Source: an uncultured Bacilli bacterium
GTDB lineage: Bacteria > Bacillota_I > Bacilli_A > RF39 > UBA660
NCBI GenBank assembly: GCA_944358325.1
Contig: CALVQV010000005.1
Coordinates: 1-36,685 of the forward strand
DNA length: 36,685 nucleotides
Reading direction: 5' to 3'
Under the pieces are notes generated by a model. It made no database searches and was not told where the DNA came from. It saw only the letters and a list, made by a program, of their open reading frames with translations. Below, piece after piece: positions 18,855-26,740 of the stretch. Both the position numbers and the translations under genes were made by a program. How positions within the stretch are numbered: position 1 is the first letter of the stretch; each line of letters begins with the position of its first letter.

Positions 18855-20302
18855 ATTTTACCTCCTTTAGGATTCATATCTAAATCTAGTTCTTTTTCAA
18901 TAAAAGAAGCTAACTTATAAATAACATCTTCCTTAAAATAATTACCAATAATATGCATACCAATAGGTAACTTTTCACTATTAAAACCAATTGGCATACT
19001 AAGACCTGGAAGGCCTGCCATATTAACTGGTATAGTTAATAAATCATCATAAAAACATTTTAAAGCATCATCTGTTTTTAATCCAAAATCATATGCAACA
19101 TTTGTATTAGTTGGACCAATAATTAAATCATAATTATCAAAAACCTTAACTAAGGCATCAGTCATTTCTTTACGAAGTTTTAAAGCTTTTCTAAAATAAA
19201 TATTTGCATTTTCACCACTTAAAACATAAGAACCAATCATAATTCTTCTTTTAACTTCAGCCCCAAAACCTTCACTACGACTCTTTTTATATAACTCTTC
19301 AATATTACTAAATTCATCGGTTATATGTCCAAACTTAATACCATCAAAACGAGCTAGATTACTACTTGCTTCACCTAGAGCAATCGTTTGATATAGAGGA
19401 ATCGCATATTCTAAATAAGGAACATCGACATAATCTACAGTACATCCATTTTTTTCTAATAAAGAAATAATATCTTTAACTTTATTACGTACCTCACTAT
19501 TAATAACATCACTCATATAGTAATTTGGAACTGCAATACGCATACCTTTAACATCTTCACCAATTAGATGTGTAAAATGGGTAACTTCACTATCGCTACT
19601 AGTTAAATCATTATCATCTTTACCACTAATCGCACCAAGTAATATTGCATTATCCATAACATTAGTTGTCATCGGTCCAATTTGATCTAAACTAGATGCA
19701 AAAGCAATAAGTCCATAACGAGATACACGACCATATGTGGGTTTTAACCCCACTAATCCACAAAAACTAGCAGGTTGACGAATACTACCACCTGTATCAC
19801 TACCAAGTGCCAAACTAGTTAAACGCCCACTTACACAAGCCGCACTACCACTACTAGAACCTCCTGGAACTTTAGAAGTATTCCATGGATTTTGAGCAAA
19901 AGGAAAATAACTAGTTTCTCCAGTAGAACCCATCGCAAACTCATCCATATTAGTTTTACCTATAATAATCATATGACAATCTTTAATCTTTTTAATAACA
20001 GTAGCATCATAAATAGGGTCAAAATTATCTAACATATGCGAAGCACAAGTAGTTTTTAAATCTTTAGTACAAATATTATCTTTAATCGCAATAGGAAGTC
20101 CAAATAATAAATTATCAACTTCCATATTTTCTAACTCTAAAGCCTCTTTAATAGCTTCTTCTTTGTTAAGTGTAATAAATGCATTATAACTATTTTCTTC
20201 AATCTTACTAAATGCCTCATTAACTAAATCAATAGGTTTAATTTCTTTACTTTTTAATAAAGCATTTAACTCCTTAACACTCTTACTCAAATAATTAGTC
20301 AT
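18848..20302 (-). CDS. gatA: Asp-tRNA(Asn)/Glu-tRNA(Gln) amidotransferase subunit A
   Basis: GatA is the glutaminase subunit of GatCAB, 484 residues, amidase-signature family. The Ser-cisSer-Lys triad is intact: Lys74 (GLPIAIKDN), Ser149 in the GGSSSGSAA loop and the nucleophile Ser173 (SDTGGSIR). The start overlaps the end of gatC by eight bases and its end overlaps gatB by seven, so the three subunits are translationally coupled. Confidence 0.97.
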   Translation of the reverse strand: MTNYLSKSVKELNALLKSKEIKPIDLVNEAFSKIEENSYNAFITLNKEEAIKEALELENMEVDNLLFGLPIAIKDNICTKDLKTTCASHMLDNFDPIYDATVIKKIKDCHMIIIGKTNMDEFAMGSTGETSYFPFAQNPWNTSKVPGGSSSGSAACVSGRLTSLALGSDTGGSIRQPASFCGLVGLKPTYGRVSRYGLIAFASSLDQIGPMTTNVMDNAILLGAISGKDDNDLTSSDSEVTHFTHLIGEDVKGMRIAVPNYYMSDVINSEVRNKVKDIISLLEKNGCTVDYVDVPYLEYAIPLYQTIALGEASSNLARFDGIKFGHITDEFSNIEELYKKSRSEGFGAEVKRRIMIGSYVLSGENANIYFRKALKLRKEMTDALVKVFDNYDLIIGPTNTNVAYDFGLKTDDALKCFYDDLLTIPVNMAGLPGLSMPIGFNSEKLPIGMHIIGNYFKEDVIYKLASFIEKELDLDMNPKGGKIC

Positions 20303-20591
20303 TACTTATCACCCTCGGAACAACAATATATCCATCACTAGCATTATTAGCATTCTTAAAAATTTCATCACGACTTAACATATCACCAACTGTATCACTA
20401 CTATACATATTAGAATTAGTAGTTGGTGCGATTAAAATATCATCATTTTTAATATCAACACTTAATATCTTATCTATCTCTGTTAATATAGAAGCAAGTT
20501 CTCTACCATATTTAGCTACTTCTTCATTATTAATATCTAACTTAGCTAAATTAGCAACATGCATAACTTGTTTTTCATTTAAAGCTTCCAT
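20295..20591 (-). CDS. gatC: Asp-tRNA(Asn)/Glu-tRNA(Gln) amidotransferase subunit C
   Basis: GatC is the small linker subunit that stabilises GatAB, 98 residues. The open frame begins six codons upstream, but AAGGAGGT is placed for the ATG at 20589-20591, giving MEALNEKQVMHVANLAKLDI, the usual N-terminus. First gene of gatCAB. Confidence 0.95.
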   Translation of the reverse strand: MEALNEKQVMHVANLAKLDINNEEVAKYGRELASILTEIDKILSVDIKNDDILIAPTTNSNMYSSDTVGDMLSRDEIFKNANNASDGYIVVPRVISND

Positions 20592-20615
20592 ATATAACCT
20601 CCTTCTCATTTACTA

Positions 20616-20642
20616 ATTATACCATAAATTATTTATTTCCAA
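20616..20642 (-). promoter_or_regulatory. promoter of gatCAB
   Basis: TATAAT at 20616-20621 with an extended TGG just upstream; a weak -35 TTGGAA at 20637-20642 is only 15 bases away. The -35 region abuts the U tract of the terminator at 20647-20670. Confidence 0.6.
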
Positions 20643-20646
20643 GAAA

Positions 20647-20673
20647 AAAGTTGCATATGCATGCAACTTTAAA
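20647..20673 (-). terminator. terminator of the DinD-like gene (repeat copy 1)
   Basis: A 10-bp stem (20647-20656 with 20661-20670), 4-base loop and U run on the minus strand. Bases 20651-20673 are identical to 21655-21677, a second terminator on the other side of the DinD-like gene. Confidence 0.85.
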
Positions 20674-20697
20674 GAACAAATATAACATTTTAAATCA

Positions 20698-21552
20698 TTA
20701 ATACTTCATTTCTATTTCTTTTTCATCAACATATTCGTAGTCTAGTGTATTATTCCTAGTAACTACACTTTCACCAATTTCTTTTTCTAAATCTTTTCTA
20801 GCATTACCGGCAATTTTACCGCCTCGTCTTGCTACTTCAATATTTTGATTTAATCCTTTGGGATTTTTCTTTTTAGCAATTTCTCTTGTTGCTATTTCAC
20901 CTAAATCAGCGAGTGCCACTTCAACATCTGTCATATTATCCCTTAAGGATTCCTTTCTTAAACCTTTATATTGTTTATATTCTTTTGCAGTCATACCAGA
21001 CCATTCTTTATAAATCTCATTAGTAAGAATAGCATATTCTTTTTTCTCAACAATTCCACCTTGTTGCCAAACATCTGTTAACTCTTTTCTATGTTGAATA
21101 CCTTTCATACGTTTAGCAATCCAGTTTTCATCAAATCCTTTTAATCTATATAAATCAATAGCTCTTTGTGCTGCTAACGATGGATCAAAAGTTTCATCTA
21201 TTCTTTCACTTCCTAATTTTGCTAACCATTGCTTAATAGGTTCAGCATTCTTACTAGGAATTGACTCAATAATTCTAAACATTCCTTCAATATCAACTAC
21301 ATCAGTATTATAATATTTACCATCAGAAGCTTTTAATTTCAGTTGGTGACATTTTGTCACCGACTCATTTCCTTCTTCTCTAAGACGTTGTTTTAGTTTA
21401 TTCCAGTATTTACGTCCATCTTTACTTTCTGAAATAACACTTACTATATCTACAACACTTATAAAATATTTTTCTTGTTCTTTATCCCAAATAGTTCTAA
21501 TTTTTTCATCATTAAATATTTTATTTACTAAATGCATTTTATCTTGATTCAT
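20698..21552 (-). CDS. DinD-like / Bro-N domain protein
   Basis: 284 residues, similar in length to E. coli DinD. Residues about 10-105 form a Bro-N-type domain (IRTIWDKEQEKYFISVVDIVSVISES, YWNKLKQRLREEGNE, DVVDIEGMFRIIESIPSKNAEPIKQWLAKLG), as in phage antirepressors and DinD. The C-terminal part (MTAKEYKQYKGLRKESLRDNMTDVEVALADLGE, RGGKIAGNARKDLE) is also DinD-like. DinD is known as an SOS-induced protein that inhibits RecA filaments; phage relatives are antirepressors. No clear LexA box is visible upstream. The gene stands alone between gatCAB and the ytxH unit, bracketed by two copies of one terminator, which suggests an inserted accessory gene. Confidence 0.8.
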   Translation of the reverse strand: MNQDKMHLVNKIFNDEKIRTIWDKEQEKYFISVVDIVSVISESKDGRKYWNKLKQRLREEGNESVTKCHQLKLKASDGKYYNTDVVDIEGMFRIIESIPSKNAEPIKQWLAKLGSERIDETFDPSLAAQRAIDLYRLKGFDENWIAKRMKGIQHRKELTDVWQQGGIVEKKEYAILTNEIYKEWSGMTAKEYKQYKGLRKESLRDNMTDVEVALADLGEIATREIAKKKNPKGLNQNIEVARRGGKIAGNARKDLEKEIGESVVTRNNTLDYEYVDEKEIEMKY

Positions 21553-21594
21553 TCTTCCTCCTTTATCTTAAAACTCTCATTAAACAGCCTTTAT

Positions 21595-21603
21595 ATTATA
21601 ACA
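21595..21603 (-). promoter_or_regulatory. extended -10 promoter of the DinD-like gene
   Basis: TATAAT at 21595-21600 with TG one base upstream, about 43 bases before the start codon. No convincing -35 box or SOS operator is present. Confidence 0.55.
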
Positions 21604-21654
21604 ACATATTCCCATTAAAATTATATCATACATTACTTATTTAAATTAAAAAAA

Positions 21655-21677
21655 TTGCATATGCATGCAACTTTAAA
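21655..21677 (-). terminator. terminator of the YtxH unit (repeat copy 2)
   Basis: A hairpin with the same sequence as the terminator at 20651-20673, again followed by a U run on the minus strand. It ends the four-gene unit 21692-23863. The 23-base identity over 1004 bp distance is discussed as a finding. Confidence 0.8.
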
Positions 21678-21691
21678 ACTAAAAGAAACTA

Positions 21692-22102
21692 CTATTCTTT
21701 AGTAGCTTCTAATTTTTTTAATACTTCTTTTGTAACTTCAATTGCTTTTTCACGAACAGCGTTTGCTGATTTTTCTAATACAGGTGTTCCTTTTTCAACT
21801 GCATATGCAACTAAATCTTCAGCAGAATCTTGAAGTTGTTTAGCTTTTTCTTTTGCTATTTTTAATACTTTTTCTTTATCTAAATCTTCTAATTCATTTT
21901 GAATTTGAACTAATTTAATTTCAAATTCAGCTTTAACTTCTTCTTTATCAATTTGTTTTACTTTATGTATCATTTCATCTAATTTTGCTTTTAATTCACG
22001 TCTTGTATCTTCACCTTTTTTAGGAGCAAATAAAACACCTAAACCAGCACCAATTGCAACACCTGCTAAAAGTTTACCAAAACCGCTTTTTTTCTTACTC
22101 AT
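21692..22102 (-). CDS. YtxH-domain protein
   Basis: 136 residues from the ATG at 22100-22102, chosen because AAGGAGA precedes it and because MSKKKSGFGKLLAGVAIGAGLGVLFAPKKGEDTR is the classical YtxH opening: a short Gly-rich transmembrane helix followed by a charged coiled-coil (about 35-136). Homologues are envelope-associated general stress proteins of unknown mechanism. Start overlaps the preceding gene by eight bases. Last gene of its operon. Confidence 0.85.
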   Translation of the reverse strand: MSKKKSGFGKLLAGVAIGAGLGVLFAPKKGEDTRRELKAKLDEMIHKVKQIDKEEVKAEFEIKLVQIQNELEDLDKEKVLKIAKEKAKQLQDSAEDLVAYAVEKGTPVLEKSANAVREKAIEVTKEVLKKLEATKE

Positions 22103-22388
22103 TAATATCGTCTCCTTCCTTATCTTTCTTTCTATTAACAAGCTTTAAAAACCAACCAGTAACATAATTTACCGCTGTATCACTTACAGTATTTAAAACA
22201 TCTGCTGATTTATCCACTAAATCAAACATTCCATCAAGTTTGGCTGATTTTTGATTTATATCATCAATTGTTTTGTCAACTTTTGATAAAGTTTTTATCA
22301 TTTTAATAACAAAAACAATTAACGCTAATAATAATATGCATCCTAATACATACATTATGATTAAAAATGTTTGTTCAGTACAACTCAT
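22095..22388 (-). CDS. DUF948-like (YtxG-like) small membrane protein
   Basis: 97 residues with an N-terminal transmembrane helix (about 8-30) and a C-terminal helical tail with LSKVDKTIDDINQKSAKLDGMFDLVDKSADVL, as in DUF948/YtxG proteins that pair with YtxH in Bacillus. I use the ATG at 22386-22388, nine bases after AGAAGGG; upstream in-frame ATGs lie in the end of the preceding gene. Its stop overlaps the ytxH start. Confidence 0.75.
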   Translation of the reverse strand: MSCTEQTFLIIMYVLGCILLLALIVFVIKMIKTLSKVDKTIDDINQKSAKLDGMFDLVDKSADVLNTVSDTAVNYVTGWFLKLVNRKKDKEGDDINE

Positions 22389-22389
22389 A

Positions 22390-23238
22390 TTATTCATCCC
22401 TTCTATCATACATTGAATCAATTAAATCAAACAACTCACTATTAGAAATAGTATCCTCAGTTGCTTCAACTGTAACTTTTTTACTTCTACGTGTTCTTGT
22501 TTTAGCTCTCTCTAAATTTTCTAACTCTTCAAGAGTCATATTTTTATTTATTTCATCATCTTCTGTTACTTCAACATCATTATCTAATGAATGTTTAGGT
22601 TTTGGATCTTCTGTTAAATCTGCAAATAATTCATCAGAAATAGGTTCAATCTTCTTAACATCATAATCTTGTTCTTCAAATATTGGAGCATTTACTAATG
22701 TTGTTTCTAAATCATCTTCTAATGTTCCAAAAGCTTTATTTCTAACTTCATCAATTGTTATTTTTTTAGTGCTTTTATATGACAATCTACTTGTTGCACT
22801 CGACTTAGTTGTAATATCTTCTTTATGATAGTTCTTATCTAAAATACCATATACTGGTGAAATAATAGGTGTTGGTGAAAATTTCTTTTTTTCTTCTACT
22901 TTTTTAATACCATATGTTTCTTTTTTAACTTCAACTTTTGGTTGTTTTTTTATTTCTTTAGTTTTTTCTAAATCTAAGAAATCTTTATCATCAAAGAAAA
23001 CAGGCTTACGAATTTCTTCACGTTTAATTTCTCTTGGTATTTCTCTTTTATATTCTTCTTTTGGAAGTTCAATTTGTTCATTTGGAACTTCTACTTCTCT
23101 TCTCTTAGGAAGTTCAAATTTTACATCTTCCACTGGTGCTGGAATTTCAACTTGGACCATTTCTTTTTTGATTGGTTTTTGTTCTTCTACTTCATATTCT
23201 TCTGTAAATAAATTTTTTACTTTATCTAAAAATCCCAT
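22390..23238 (-). CDS. acidic/basic low-complexity protein with N-terminal amphipathic helix
   Basis: 282 residues, no family that I recognise with certainty. The N-terminus MGFLDKVKNLFTEEYE resembles the membrane-targeting amphipathic helix of SepF. A long disordered Glu/Lys/Pro-rich stretch (about 20-125) follows, then a compact motif SPTPIISPVYGILDKNY (about 126-142), then a mixed-charge region and a short C-terminal helix (NSELFDLIDSMYD). It could be a membrane-associated scaffold or division-linked protein; that is inference. It lies between a lipoprotein gene and the YtxG/YtxH pair, one base apart from its downstream neighbour. Confidence 0.65.
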   Translation of the reverse strand: MGFLDKVKNLFTEEYEVEEQKPIKKEMVQVEIPAPVEDVKFELPKRREVEVPNEQIELPKEEYKREIPREIKREEIRKPVFFDDKDFLDLEKTKEIKKQPKVEVKKETYGIKKVEEKKKFSPTPIISPVYGILDKNYHKEDITTKSSATSRLSYKSTKKITIDEVRNKAFGTLEDDLETTLVNAPIFEEQDYDVKKIEPISDELFADLTEDPKPKHSLDNDVEVTEDDEINKNMTLEELENLERAKTRTRRSKKVTVEATEDTISNSELFDLIDSMYDRRDE

Positions 23239-23245
23239 GAAAGAT

Positions 23246-23863
23246 TCACTCCTCCTCTGGCTCTTCAGCCGTTTCTAATTTATTATAATTTTCTGTATCC
23301 TTATCCGTTTTAAATATATCATAAACTTCTTCTTGATTAGTAAAATAATCTTCTGTTAAATTTAACGCAATTACATTATCATTAAACTTGATAGTAGATA
23401 AAATATATGAAGCATTTAAAACAACCTCATTAATACTATTTTTATCTACCATTGCTTCTATTTTAGCATAATTATACATAAATTGCACAAAATATTTATT
23501 ATTTTCTACTTCTTGTATCTCTAAATAACCTTTTTTACCATTCTGTTCTATTAACCTTGAATAATAAGCATCTTCTTTTTCTGTATAACTAAATTCTTTT
23601 TGATAATAATAACTAATTGCATCAACATATAAATAATAATAATTACCATCTGAATAAAGTTTTTCATTTAAATCAGTTGTATCAATATAATTAACGCCAC
23701 GTGGAACATAGTATTTATATCCTTTACCTACACGATTATATAAATCATTATTTTTAGATAAAACAACATTAACTATATTATCTATAGAATTAGTATCAAT
23801 TCTAACCATTGTACATCCTGTTAATAAACAAGATAAACAAAGTATTAATATTATCTTTTTCAT
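23246..23863 (-). CDS. predicted lipoprotein
   Basis: 205 residues with a lipoprotein signal (MKKIILILCLSCLLTGC; lipobox LLTGC, Cys17). The mature part is Tyr/Asn-rich with an alpha/beta pattern and ends in a Glu-rich tail. The function is unknown to me. It is the first gene of the envelope operon that continues with the acidic protein, YtxG-like and YtxH proteins. Confidence 0.75.
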   Translation of the reverse strand: MKKIILILCLSCLLTGCTMVRIDTNSIDNIVNVVLSKNNDLYNRVGKGYKYYVPRGVNYIDTTDLNEKLYSDGNYYYLYVDAISYYYQKEFSYTEKEDAYYSRLIEQNGKKGYLEIQEVENNKYFVQFMYNYAKIEAMVDKNSINEVVLNASYILSTIKFNDNVIALNLTEDYFTNQEEVYDIFKTDKDTENYNKLETAEEPEEE

Positions 23864-23887
23864 TAAGTCACCACATTTACTATAAAT

Positions 23888-23916
23888 AGTATATCAAAAA
23901 AAAGTTCATGATTAAA
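23888..23916 (-). promoter_or_regulatory. promoter of the lipoprotein-YtxH operon
   Basis: TTTAAT (23911-23916), 17-base spacer, TATACT (23888-23893), with an extended TG one base before the -10 box. About 25 bases before the lipoprotein start. Confidence 0.7.
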
Positions 23917-23924
23917 GATTTATT

Positions 23925-24557
23925 TTATTTTTCGACATCAATATAATAAATTGGCATACCTTTTAAAGTGAATTTTTTTTCATATTCTGTTTTAACATTA
24001 TCTTTAACATAAATGCTTTTATGTAAATCAAAACTCAAAGCATTTATTTTATAATTATAGTTATTAAAAGATATAATTGAAAAAGTAAATAAATCTTGAT
24101 TATCTGTCTTTTGAACAATATGACATCTATCTTTAAAAATTTGATCATATCTTTTTAAGAAAATAGGACTAGTAAGTCTTCTATCTTCATGACGATTTTT
24201 AGGCCATGGATCACTAAAATTTAAATATAATGTATCTATTTCTTTAGAAAAAATATCTTCGATCCATGTAGCATCTGCCCTAATAAATTTTAAATTAGGA
24301 ATATCATCTTCTTCTACTTTTTCTATTGCTCTTACTAAAACACTATCGTATTTTTCAACTCCAATAAAATTAATATCAGGGTATTTTTTAGCCATTCCTA
24401 TAATAAAGTCACCTTTACCAGTTCCTATTTCTAAATGAATAGGATTTAAATTATCAAATAAATTTTTAAACTTTCCTCTATATAGTTTTGGTTCATTAAT
24501 AATATAATTTGAACTATTTATTTTTTCTTTTGCATAAGGCACATTTTTTAGTCGCAT
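23925..24557 (-). CDS. trmB: tRNA (guanine-N7-)-methyltransferase TrmB
   Basis: TrmB makes m7G46 in tRNA variable loops using SAM. 210 residues. The SAM-binding LEIGTGKGD (42-50) and the family signature DPWPKNRHEDRR (116-127) are present. It stands alone; its promoter diverges from that of the small plus-strand gene at 24641. Confidence 0.96.
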   Translation of the reverse strand: MRLKNVPYAKEKINSSNYIINEPKLYRGKFKNLFDNLNPIHLEIGTGKGDFIIGMAKKYPDINFIGVEKYDSVLVRAIEKVEEDDIPNLKFIRADATWIEDIFSKEIDTLYLNFSDPWPKNRHEDRRLTSPIFLKRYDQIFKDRCHIVQKTDNQDLFTFSIISFNNYNYKINALSFDLHKSIYVKDNVKTEYEKKFTLKGMPIYYIDVEK

Positions 24558-24572
24558 AACATCACCAACTAA

Positions 24573-24581
24573 ATTATACCA
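24573..24581 (-). promoter_or_regulatory. extended -10 promoter of trmB
   Basis: TATAAT (24573-24578) with TG one base upstream, 16 bases before the trmB ATG; no clear -35. Confidence 0.5.
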
Positions 24582-24589
24582 TATTAGTA

Positions 24590-24616
24590 ACTAAAAGAAA
24601 ATAAACGCATATAATG
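24590..24616 (+). promoter_or_regulatory. possible late mother-cell (sigma-K-like) promoter of the small coat-like gene
   Basis: CATATAATG (24608-24616) with AC 16 bases upstream (24590-24591) fits the sigma-K pattern AC-N16-CATAnnnTA except the last base. The same sequence contains a plain TATAAT, so a sigma-A reading with a poor -35 is equally possible. Confidence 0.3.
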
Positions 24617-24640
24617 AAATTAGAAATGAAGGAGTGAATT

Positions 24641-24886
24641 ATGAAACAAAATAGAAATATGTATCCAAACTATCCTGTTTACCCTATGCCTAACCCTAAT
24701 ATGGGACCTAATCCAATGCCTATGCCAATGCCTAATCCTAATATGATGCCTAATTATGATTATGATAATAAAATGCAAGAAGAAATAAATGATTTAAAAC
24801 GTCGTGTTACTGCGTTAGAAAAAACAGTAAATAATACTAATTATAATAGTACTAAATTTACTGATAGTAACTATCATATGATGTAA
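24641..24886 (+). CDS. small Pro/Met/Asn-rich protein with C-terminal coiled coil, possibly spore-coat related
   Basis: 81 residues. Residues 7-43 are low-complexity Pro/Met/Asn/Tyr repeats (PNPNM and PMPMP units); residues 46-66 form a short coiled coil (EEINDLKRRVTALEKTVNN). The ribosome binding site AAGGAGTGA is excellent. It is one of only two plus-strand genes here. Such Pro/Tyr/Asn-rich small proteins occur in spore coats, and the neighbour is spoVAE, but no family is recognised and the coat role is inference. Confidence 0.65.
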   Translation: MKQNRNMYPNYPVYPMPNPNMGPNPMPMPMPNPNMMPNYDYDNKMQEEINDLKRRVTALEKTVNNTNYNSTKFTDSNYHMM

Positions 24887-24913
24887 AAAAGTAGTAAATA
24901 AATTACTACTTTT
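24887..24913. terminator. bidirectional terminator between the coat-like gene and spoVAE
   Basis: An 11-bp stem (24887-24897 with 24903-24913) and a 5-base loop directly after the plus-strand stop; A and U runs on the two sides let it serve both convergent genes. It includes the spoVAE stop codon. Confidence 0.85.
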
Positions 24914-25262
24914 AATTTTGTGGTTTAAATAAAAAACTAAGAAAAAATGAAAAAATAATCGCTGCAACAATTCCTGTTGAAGTTAAATCAAACATTCCCA
25001 TCATAAGTCCCATAAATCCTAAATCACAAGCTTTATCCAAAGCTCCATGAATAAGTAAATGCCCAAAACTAGTAATTGGTACTAAAGCTCCTCCACCAGC
25101 AATTTTAACAAAATAATCATATATATTAAATATATCTAAAAAAGAGCCAGTAATAACAAAAATAGTCGTTATATGTCCTGGAGTTAATTTAGTATTATCT
25201 AAAATAATTTCTCCAAGTAGACATATAAGTCCTGAAAATAAAAATGCATTTATATATATCAT
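24912..25262 (-). CDS. spoVAE: stage V sporulation protein AE (SpoVAEb type)
   Basis: Small integral membrane protein, 116 residues, of the SpoVA channel that moves dipicolinic acid into the forespore and out at germination. Features: three to four hydrophobic helices and the family-like segments GHITTIFVITGSFLDIFNIYDYFVKIAGGGALVPITSFGH and FDLTSTGIVAAIIFS (shown to the reader as positions about 29-69 and 90-105). The start overlaps spoVAD by four bases (ATGA). SpoVAC and SpoVAE are distant relatives of each other. Confidence 0.93.
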   Translation of the reverse strand: MIYINAFLFSGLICLLGEIILDNTKLTPGHITTIFVITGSFLDIFNIYDYFVKIAGGGALVPITSFGHLLIHGALDKACDLGFMGLMMGMFDLTSTGIVAAIIFSFFLSFLFKPQN

Positions 25263-26251
25263 ATTAAAGCCTCCAAACTAATGGCATGTGCAATAGAAGG
25301 TATGGATAATTTTTGATTAACGAAAGTTGGACTCATTAAAGCACCAGTAGCCACTAATAAAACTTTTTTTAATTCTCCCTTTTGCATCTTATTAAAAATA
25401 TCTCCAAAGGCAACTAATGGTAGACAAGCAGGTCCACTACCACCAGCATGAACATCCTTTGTTTTTTCATAATCAAAAATTAAAGTTCCAGCATCTTCTA
25501 AATTGTTCATTTTTATTTGATAATCTGTTTGCATCATATCTTTTAAAATTTTAACCCCATAAATCCCTAAATCACCAGTTAAAACTAAATCATAATAATC
25601 TATTTCTCTTTTTGTTTCATCTAAATGCTTTTTAATAACATAACTAGCAGCAGGTGCCATAACTGCACCCATATGATAAGTATCACTTACTCCCATATCT
25701 TTTACAACACCAACTGTAGCACTTTCTACTTTAACACCACACCTATTATATGATAAATAAGCACTACAACCACCAGTACAAGTAAAAGTACTAGTAACTC
25801 TTTTTGGTCCTCCATACTCTACAGGATAACGAAATTGTTTCTCTGCACTAGCATTATGAGAACTAACAGTCATAATAAAATTTTTAATTTGTCCAGCTTC
25901 CAACATATTAGAACCAATTATTAATCCCTCAACACTAGATGCACATGCACTATAAATTCCTAGTAAAGGTATGCCTATAGTACGCGAAGCATAATTAGTT
26001 GCGGTTAACTGATTAAGTAAATCCCCTCCAATATGTAAATCAATCTCACTTTTTACTTTTTTAACTTTATATAATAATAAATCAACACTCTCTTCTATTA
26101 ATTTACTTTCAGCTTGTTCAAAAGTCTTCTTACCAAAATAAAGATTATCATAAGTTTTATCATAAGTATGCGCTAAAGGTCCTAATTGTTCATATGGACC
26201 AGCAATAGTAGCCGTTTCATTTAAATAAACATTCTTATATTTAAAAGTCAT
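25259..26251 (-). CDS. spoVAD: stage V sporulation protein AD
   Basis: SpoVAD is the soluble, thiolase-fold, dipicolinic-acid-binding subunit of the SpoVA channel. 330 residues, close to the Bacillus length. Recognised from NVYLNETATIAGPYEQLGPL near the start, GIPLLGIYSACASSVEG and FTCTGGCSAYLSY in the middle, and HAGGSGPACLP near the C-terminus. It overlaps its neighbours by four bases on both sides. It ends in TGA, showing that TGA is a stop codon in this organism. Confidence 0.96.
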   Translation of the reverse strand: MTFKYKNVYLNETATIAGPYEQLGPLAHTYDKTYDNLYFGKKTFEQAESKLIEESVDLLLYKVKKVKSEIDLHIGGDLLNQLTATNYASRTIGIPLLGIYSACASSVEGLIIGSNMLEAGQIKNFIMTVSSHNASAEKQFRYPVEYGGPKRVTSTFTCTGGCSAYLSYNRCGVKVESATVGVVKDMGVSDTYHMGAVMAPAASYVIKKHLDETKREIDYYDLVLTGDLGIYGVKILKDMMQTDYQIKMNNLEDAGTLIFDYEKTKDVHAGGSGPACLPLVAFGDIFNKMQKGELKKVLLVATGALMSPTFVNQKLSIPSIAHAISLEALI

Positions 26252-26694
26252 ACATTGCCTCCAAAAATAAGAAAACGTACAATACCAAAAATATAAGCAC
26301 TAATGATACCATAAATAATAACAGACCCAGCAAGCTTCAACATATTAGAACCTAAACCTGTTACAAAACCTTCACGTCGATAATCTAAAGCAGCACTTTG
26401 CATAGAATGCGCAAAACCAGTAATCGGAATAATTAAACCACATCTAGCAAAATTAACCCACTTATCAAAAAAACCAAAACAAGTTAAAAGACAACCAATG
26501 AAAATTAAAGTTGTAGTCATAAAAACACCAGCATCTTGTTTAGGAATATCCAAAATATAAGCATAAAATGTTCTTAATAACTCTCCAATAACTCCTAGCA
26601 TACCACCAATTCCAAAAGCAATAAATGCATTCAGTAATCTATTTTCTTTAGGTGTATGCTTTGTAACTAAATCTTTATATTTATTTTTTTCCAT
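26248..26694 (-). CDS. spoVAC: stage V sporulation protein AC
   Basis: Mechanosensitive membrane subunit of the SpoVA dipicolinic acid channel, 148 residues with about four hydrophobic segments (for example NAFIAFGIGGMLGVIGELL and CGLIIPITGFAHSMQSAALDYRREG split over residues about 23-41 and 86-110). First gene of spoVAC-spoVAD-spoVAE, with ribosome binding site TTGGAGG and a sigma-F/G-type promoter upstream. spoVAA, spoVAB and spoVAF are not present here, as is common outside Bacillus. Confidence 0.95.
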   Translation of the reverse strand: MEKNKYKDLVTKHTPKENRLLNAFIAFGIGGMLGVIGELLRTFYAYILDIPKQDAGVFMTTTLIFIGCLLTCFGFFDKWVNFARCGLIIPITGFAHSMQSAALDYRREGFVTGLGSNMLKLAGSVIIYGIISAYIFGIVRFLIFGGNV

Positions 26695-26710
26695 ATATTG
26701 CCTCCAAAAA

Positions 26711-26739
26711 TAGTATGTATAAAAAATAATATTGTATAC
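26711..26739 (-). promoter_or_regulatory. sigma-F/sigma-G type promoter of spoVAC-spoVAD-spoVAE
   Basis: GTATA (26735-26739) and CATACTA (26711-26717) with a 17-base spacer match the forespore consensus GHATR-N17/18-CATAMTA. The promoter lies between the sigF terminator and the spoVAC ribosome binding site, 17 bases before the ATG. In Bacillus spoVA is transcribed by sigma-G. Confidence 0.75.
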
Positions 26740-26740
26740 A

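Noticed and set aside
21553-21660. Possible LexA/SOS box upstream of the DinD-like gene
   Set aside because: GGGAATATGTTGTT only partly resembles CGAAC-N4-GTTCG and lacks the symmetric half; not supported.
25259-26250. Mycoplasma-type genetic code (TGA as Trp)
   Set aside because: spoVAC and spoVAD end in TGA with overlapping starts, and Trp codons are TGG throughout.
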